Of a stretch of DNA of 64,000 bases, positions 59,321-64,000 are shown piece by piece. The position numbers and the translations under genes are program-made. Every line of letters starts with the position of its first letter. Position 1 is the first letter of the stretch. The notes under the pieces were generated by a model, which did no database searches, was not told where the DNA came from, and saw only the letters and a list, made by a program, of their open reading frames with translations. This DNA comes from Deltaproteobacteria bacterium (GTDB lineage: Bacteria > Desulfobacterota > GWC2-55-46): positions 1 through 64,000 of the forward strand of contig JACRNL010000004.1 in the NCBI GenBank assembly GCA_016234935.1, given 5' to 3'.

Positions 59321-60445
59321 ATGTCAAGAGGCATAAAACTTTTCACAATAGCCGGGATACGCATCTCCCTTGACTACACCTGGTTTATTGTTTTCACGCT
59401 TTTTGCGTGGAGCCTTGCCTTCGGATATTTTCCGTTTCGCTACCCCGGCTTCGCAAAAGCCACATACGTTTCAATGGGTCTTGTCTCCTCATTCCTCCTT
59501 TTCGCGTGCGTCCTCATACACGAGATGTCGCATTCGATAACGGCCAACCGCCTGGGACTGGACATCCACGAAATAACGCTGTTCATCTTCGGCGGCATGG
59601 CGGAGCTTACCAGGGAGCCTGACGACCCCTCGGTGGAGTTGAAAATAGCCCTTGCGGGCCCGGCGGCGAGCGCGGCGCTTGCCCTGTTTTTCTGGCTGAT
59701 ATCCATGATGGTCTCCTTCACGGATTTTCCGGTAGTCCATGCCGTCATCTCGTATCTTGCGATGATAAACGCGATGCTCCTTGTCTTCAACATGATCCCC
59801 GGCTTTCCGCTCGACGGCGGACGCGTGCTCCGTGCCATATGGTGGCTGAAGACCGGCGACATGCCGCGCGCCACAATGGTGGCCAGCAGGATAGGCAGGG
59901 GCTTTGCCATGCTTCTTATCATCTCAGGGGTGCTTCAGATAGCAACGGGCAACTTCACCGGCGGCCTCTGGTCTGTCTTCATCGGCTTTTTCCTCCAGAG
60001 CGCGGCCGAGAGCGGGTATCAGGACATGCTCATGAAGCGCGCCCTCAAGGGCGTGCGCGTGAAGGACATCATGAGCGCCGGCGTTGTGACGATTGACGAG
60101 AAAGTCACCGTTGCCGAAGCGGTTGACAAATACTTTCTGACCCGCCACCACGCCTCATTCCCGATTACCGCCTCCGGGCAGGTCATCGGCATATTGAGCC
60201 TCAGACATGTCCGGGAACTCGGCAAAGACCGGTGGCCGACGACGCAGGTCAAAGACCTGATGACGAGGCTTACACCGGAGACGACCCTGTCGCCTGAAGA
60301 AAGCGCCCTCGGCGCCATCGGCAGGCTCGCGGCAGGCACGGTCGGCAGATGCCCGGTGCTTGACCCGGCAGGGCGGCTCGTTGGCATAGTTTCCAAAAGC
60401 GATATCATCAAGGTGTTGGAGCTTAAATCAGAGCTGCGTAAATGA
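59321..60445 (+). CDS. Site-2 protease family (M50) zinc metalloprotease with CBS domains
   Basis: [22 protein letters not shown]-terminal CBS pair. Confidence 0.95.
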   Translation: MSRGIKLFTIAGIRISLDYTWFIVFTLFAWSLAFGYFPFRYPGFAKATYVSMGLVSSFLLFACVLIHEMSHSITANRLGLDIHEITLFIFGGMAELTREPDDPSVELKIALAGPAASAALALFFWLISMMVSFTDFPVVHAVISYLAMINAMLLVFNMIPGFPLDGGRVLRAIWWLKTGDMPRATMVASRIGRGFAMLLIISGVLQIATGNFTGGLWSVFIGFFLQSAAESGYQDMLMKRALKGVRVKDIMSAGVVTIDEKVTVAEAVDKYFLTRHHASFPITASGQVIGILSLRHVRELGKDRWPTTQVKDLMTRLTPETTLSPEESALGAIGRLAAGTVGRCPVLDPAGRLVGIVSKSDIIKVLELKSELRK

Positions 60446-60527
60446 ATTTAAAAAAGCTCATCAGAAACAGTCCTTGCCAAGAGCCTGCACGCCATTTGGC
60501 ATATTGACATTCGACTTGCAAATGCAA

Positions 60528-60563
60528 AAAGGCCCCTTGCGGACATTCCGCAAAGGGCCTTTA
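60528..60563. terminator. Bidirectional terminator between convergent genes
   Basis: AAAGGCCCCTTGCGGA/TCCGCAAAGGGCCTTT. Confidence 0.8.
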
Positions 60564-60584
60564 AACTTACACGCTGGAAAAAAT

Positions 60585-61385
60585 CTACTTCGCCGCGGCG
60601 GCTGCGGCCTTTACTTTTATCGTCCTGCCGTTAAGCGGCTGAACCGGCCTGTTGTTGTTGCGGAATATCTTCTTGAACGCGGCTATCTGCTTCTTGGACA
60701 TCTGTATCGGGGTCTTCAAGACTATCCAGGTCACTATCTCAGAGCACGGCGGGGTCGTCAAAGAGCCGGCATAGGTGTAAAACGCCCTGTCCTTTGGCAG
60801 AAGGTCGTCGGCAATGACCGTCACGTCAAGCTCCTTTTTTTCATTCGCCTTTTTGGGGAGATTCGCGAATACGCCCTTGTATGCCGCGTTTTCAGCGCCT
60901 GCTTCTATAAGCACGCCTATGACCGCGAGCTTGCCGTCCGCGTTCTTGTGCACGAGGTGGTTCTCCATGGCAAAGGACTTTCCGCCGACCGTGTGCTCGC
61001 TGGGGTCGTGGAAGTGAAACTGCACAAGCTCATAATCAACGCCGTCTACCTTTATTCCACTGCCCTTGTCGTAGTTCACCTGTATGGTGTGGCCGTTGTT
61101 TATAATATTAAGCTTTGAAGGCTTGTAGCTGAAGGAGATGTCCGCGAGAGGCGCCTCCGACGTCCCTTCGATGTTTATCGGCGACTGGCTCTTGCCTTTG
61201 CACGCTTCGTTGTCTTTTGAAATATCGCCCCAGTGCGACGGGCCTGCCTCGCCCTCATAGCCCCAGTGCGGGGCATGACCGTGCTCGCCGGCTACGGCCC
61301 CGGCTGCGCCGCAAAATGAGATGCCCAGAGTCAGCGCCGCCGCTAAAAGCCCGCGCTTTGATGCCGCTATCTTTCCGATTATCAT
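60585..61385 (-). CDS. Alpha-class carbonic anhydrase, exported
   Basis: HWGYEGEAGPSHWGD, SQSPINI, YELVQFHFHDPSEHTVGGK, LTTPPCSEIVTWIVL. Confidence 0.95.
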   Translation of the reverse strand: MIIGKIAASKRGLLAAALTLGISFCGAAGAVAGEHGHAPHWGYEGEAGPSHWGDISKDNEACKGKSQSPINIEGTSEAPLADISFSYKPSKLNIINNGHTIQVNYDKGSGIKVDGVDYELVQFHFHDPSEHTVGGKSFAMENHLVHKNADGKLAVIGVLIEAGAENAAYKGVFANLPKKANEKKELDVTVIADDLLPKDRAFYTYAGSLTTPPCSEIVTWIVLKTPIQMSKKQIAAFKKIFRNNNRPVQPLNGRTIKVKAAAAAAK

Positions 61386-61534
61386 GTTGACTGCTCCTTT
61401 TTTGCTTTTTTTTTAGAGTTAATTTTAAAAACAAAACAGGCAATGCGCCCCCTGCTCCCGCACTGTACGCAAGGCTAAAGCCTTGCCCTGCAACACCCAT
61501 GCTCCCGCGGCCTTACAGCTTACTGCCCGGCCTG

Positions 61535-62026
61535 CTACCTGTCCGGTTTTCTGAAGAACAGGTCGTGGAGAGTGTAGACCTCCTTGACGACATATTCCTT
61601 AACGCCGGTCGGCAGGTTTATTACGACATCTTCATCCGGCTTTTTATTAAGAAGTCCCTTGCCTATGGGGGAGTTTACGGAAATCCTGCCGTTACGCGGG
61701 TCAACCTCTTCAGGCGTGACGAGTTCGTAGACGACTTCAAGGCCGGTGCTCTGGTCTTCAAGATGCACGCGGGAGCCAAAACCAACGGCGTCCTTCGGGA
61801 TATTGTCAAGCTTCAGGGAGACAAGGGAGTTCACCCTTGCCGTGAGGTGCGCCACACGCGCCTGCAGGAAAGACTGGCGCTGCTTGGCGGCCTCATATTC
61901 GGAATTCTCGCGGAAGTCCCCGTGGGCCGCGGCCTTTCGAAGCTCCTTGGGCACGTCAAAGCGCAGCTCCTTGTCGACCTTCAAGAGCTCTTCCCTTAAC
62001 TGTTTTACTATCGGCAACTCGTCCAT
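61535..62026 (-). CDS. GreA/GreB family transcription elongation factor
   Basis: MDELPIVKQLREELLKVDKELRFDVPKELRKAAAHGDFRENSEYEAAKQRQ; start at 62026 rather than the ORF-track 62287. Confidence 0.93.
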   Translation of the reverse strand: MDELPIVKQLREELLKVDKELRFDVPKELRKAAAHGDFRENSEYEAAKQRQSFLQARVAHLTARVNSLVSLKLDNIPKDAVGFGSRVHLEDQSTGLEVVYELVTPEEVDPRNGRISVNSPIGKGLLNKKPDEDVVINLPTGVKEYVVKEVYTLHDLFFRKPDR

Positions 62027-62040
62027 AAATTCTCCGTTTT

Positions 62041-62109
62041 TCCGGCAGGCTGCAACTGGGGCTTCCCCGCTAAAAGCTCGCGGGGACATGTTTTGAGCAG
62101 CCTGCCGGA
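62041..62109. repeat. Inverted repeat in greA leader, 13-bp arms TCCGGCAGGCTGC/GCAGCCTGCCGGA
   Basis: Perfect arms plus internal CCCCGC...GCGGGG stem. Confidence 0.75.
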
Positions 62110-62154
62110 CATTTTCAGCAACCCGCTCAATCAACGCCGCGAGCCGGACAGACA

Positions 62155-63471
62155 TTACTGTTCCATGACAACCACGCATTCCATGTGATATGTCTGCGGG
62201 AACATGTCGAAAAGGCAGGCATTGAACTTCCGGTAGCCGTGCTCGGCGAATACCGCGAGGTCCCTTGCGAGCGTCGGGGGACTGCACGAAACATATACTA
62301 TTTTTTTAGGCTTCAATTGCGCAAGGGACGTCGAAACGTCCAGATCGCCGCCGCGCGGAGGGTCTAATACTACCACATCGGCGGGATGTTTTTCAATTCT
62401 TTTCATGTTTGATTTAATCCACTCCAGCGCGTCCGCGCGCATGAATCGGGCATTAACTATGGAATTTAACATGGCGTTGTCCGCGCCGTTTTTTACGGCC
62501 TCCTTGCCCGCTTCAACTCCGACAGCCTCTTTGGCGAGCCTTGCCGCAGGCAGCGTGATGTTGCCTGCCCCGGCGAAAAGATCGACCACCCTTTCACCGC
62601 CATGCAGTCCGGCATACTCAAGGGCCTTCCTGACAAGGGCCGGGTTCAGAGACTGATTGGCCTGCGAAAATACGCTTATGCCGGAGGAGTAGGCCACGCC
62701 GCACGAATCATGCAAAAGCCGGGTGTCGCCGAGGGAGACGATGCGCTTGCCTCCTCCTGCCCCGCTATGGATGCCGCCAAAGACACCAGCGGACGGCCGG
62801 AGCCAGACCTCAATGCCCTTTATCGCGTCCACAGCCTTTAAAACCCTTTCCCAATCAAACCCGCAGGCGCGCGAAATGCCTAAAGATGCCACGACCTTGC
62901 CGTCCCTGCGGCTAAGGCCGGCTTCCACCGAGCAAAGCGCGGGCGGAACGCCGGCCTCTTTCATAAAAAATGTCTTTATCCGCTTATAAGCGGCGTTCAC
63001 GAGCGGGTCTGCGAGGGAACATTCGTCAACGTCGACTATCCTGCTGGATGCATGCTCGAAAAACCCCCAGCTCAGCCCCTTTACCTGAAACCGCACCTTT
63101 GCCCTGTAATTGAACTCATCCGGCGAACCGGCCGGCGGCTGGAATGTTATGTCCTCTATCTTCCCGATCCTTTTAACGGTCTCTTCGAATATCTTTTCCT
63201 TCCACAAGAGCTGCTGGGAATATTTTATGTGCTGGAGCTGACAGCCGCCGCAGATGCCGTAGACCGGACATGGCGGGTCTTTCCTGACGGGAGAGGCCGT
63301 AAGGAGTTCCAGCAAAACGGCCTCTGAAAAACCCTTTTTTTCAGCGGTCACGCGCACCCTTGCCGTGTCGCCCGGGGCCGTGAGTGGGACAAAGACGACC
63401 TTGCCGTCTATCCTGCCTATGCCCTTCCCGCCGTAGGCAAGCCCGGTTATTTCAACGACCGCTTCCGTCAT
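62155..63471 (-). CDS. 23S rRNA (uracil-5-)-methyltransferase, RlmD/RumA family
   Basis: TRAM domain, CPVYGICGGCQLQHIKYSQQL, VVDLFAGAGNITLPAAR, VVLDPPRGG, YVSCSPPTLARDL. Confidence 0.95.
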   Translation of the reverse strand: MTEAVVEITGLAYGGKGIGRIDGKVVFVPLTAPGDTARVRVTAEKKGFSEAVLLELLTASPVRKDPPCPVYGICGGCQLQHIKYSQQLLWKEKIFEETVKRIGKIEDITFQPPAGSPDEFNYRAKVRFQVKGLSWGFFEHASSRIVDVDECSLADPLVNAAYKRIKTFFMKEAGVPPALCSVEAGLSRRDGKVVASLGISRACGFDWERVLKAVDAIKGIEVWLRPSAGVFGGIHSGAGGGKRIVSLGDTRLLHDSCGVAYSSGISVFSQANQSLNPALVRKALEYAGLHGGERVVDLFAGAGNITLPAARLAKEAVGVEAGKEAVKNGADNAMLNSIVNARFMRADALEWIKSNMKRIEKHPADVVVLDPPRGGDLDVSTSLAQLKPKKIVYVSCSPPTLARDLAVFAEHGYRKFNACLFDMFPQTYHMECVVVMEQ

Positions 63472-64000
63472 GGCAGCATCTCCCGTATTTTTTTCCAGAC
63501 CATGACCTTGCCAGTGCCCTTGGTCGCGGAAAAAGGAACCGGCGCGGCGGCGATATGCAAATCTCTTTTAAGCCGGGCCATGTTCGAGGCCAGCTCGTTG
63601 CTTGAGAGCTTGTCGGCCTTGGTGAATACCGTTACTACCGGAATATTAAACCGCCCTATCCAATCGTAGAGCAGTTCTTCAGCCTCTCCGGTCTCCCTTC
63701 TGGCGTCAAGGATGACCAGCGCGCCGCCGACGGAAGGCCTGTCTTCAAGGTATCCGTCTATCATCTTTTCCCATGAACGTTTTTCCTCGCGCGACACGGC
63801 GGCATAGCCGAAGCCGGGGAGGTCAACGAGATAGAACTCGCCGTTGACGCGGTAAAAGTTAATCGTCCTTGTCTTTCCGGGCTGCGACGACGTATGCGCA
63901 AGACCCTTGCGGTTGACAAGCGTGTTTATAAGCGACGACTTGCCGACGTTGCTCCTGCCTATGAGCGCTATCTCCGGCAGACGGTCCTTTGGAAATGATC
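63468..64000 (-). CDS. engB: Ribosome biogenesis GTP-binding protein YihA/YsxC (EngB), N-terminus cut by window edge
   Basis: Minus strand: LPEIALIGRSNVGKSSLINTLVNRKGLAHTSSQPGKTRTINFYRVNGEFYLVDLPGFGYA, joins the ORF-track segment. Confidence 0.93.
   Translation of the reverse strand, partial: SFPKDRLPEIALIGRSNVGKSSLINTLVNRKGLAHTSSQPGKTRTINFYRVNGEFYLVDLPGFGYAAVSREEKRSWEKMIDGYLEDRPSVGGALVILDARRETGEAEELLYDWIGRFNIPVVTVFTKADKLSSNELASNMARLKRDLHIAAAPVPFSATKGTGKVMVWKKIREMLP

Noticed and set aside
61535-62287. 250-aa ORF as the GreA-family CDS
   Set aside because: First 87 codons run through the hairpin leader and overlap rlmD; homologous start is ATG at 62026

Overview
The 64 kb window is a densely coded, mostly housekeeping chromosomal segment from a Gram-negative, LPS-producing bacterium. 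The flavour is Desulfobacterota- or Nitrospirota-like, but taxonomy cannot be fixed from sequence reading alone. The largest block is an envelope/lipid A locus: lysS-lolC/E-(TPR+2xcNMP protein)-lolD-bamA-skp-lpxD-fabZ-lpxA-(Gfo/Idh/MocA)-lpxB-membrane protein-msbA-DUF374-waaA-lpxK-lpxL. Other blocks are efp/uvrC, an RtcB/archease/DAC-domain cluster, arsenosugar-type genes, rph/rdgB, a periplasmic WD40-caspase plus DUF4384 pair, a PerR-like/peroxiredoxin locus, and an archaeal-flavoured group (FBP aldolase/phosphatase, AmrS, MTH1187). RNA genes: tRNA-Lys(CTT), tRNA-Arg(CCG), a probable 6S RNA, tRNA-Sec(TCA), and an unassigned, highly structured, promoter-equipped transcript between 6S and tRNA-Sec. 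The most interesting observations are: (1) the unassigned ncRNA in the 6S / X / selC array; (2) a palindromic MITE-like family (3 copies), two copies starting 3 nt after an ncRNA 3' end and one apparently inserted into a second repeat family; (3) an A10 homopolymer splitting the DUF374 acyltransferase ORF in a way that a -1 slip would restore; (4) the caspase/DUF4384 pair; (5) a uracil-DNA glycosylase-like protein missing most Fe-S ligands; (6) a lipoprotein whose signal peptide requires an ATT start. No CRISPR array or prophage was seen. All calls come from reading sequence and translations; no database search or folding program was run.
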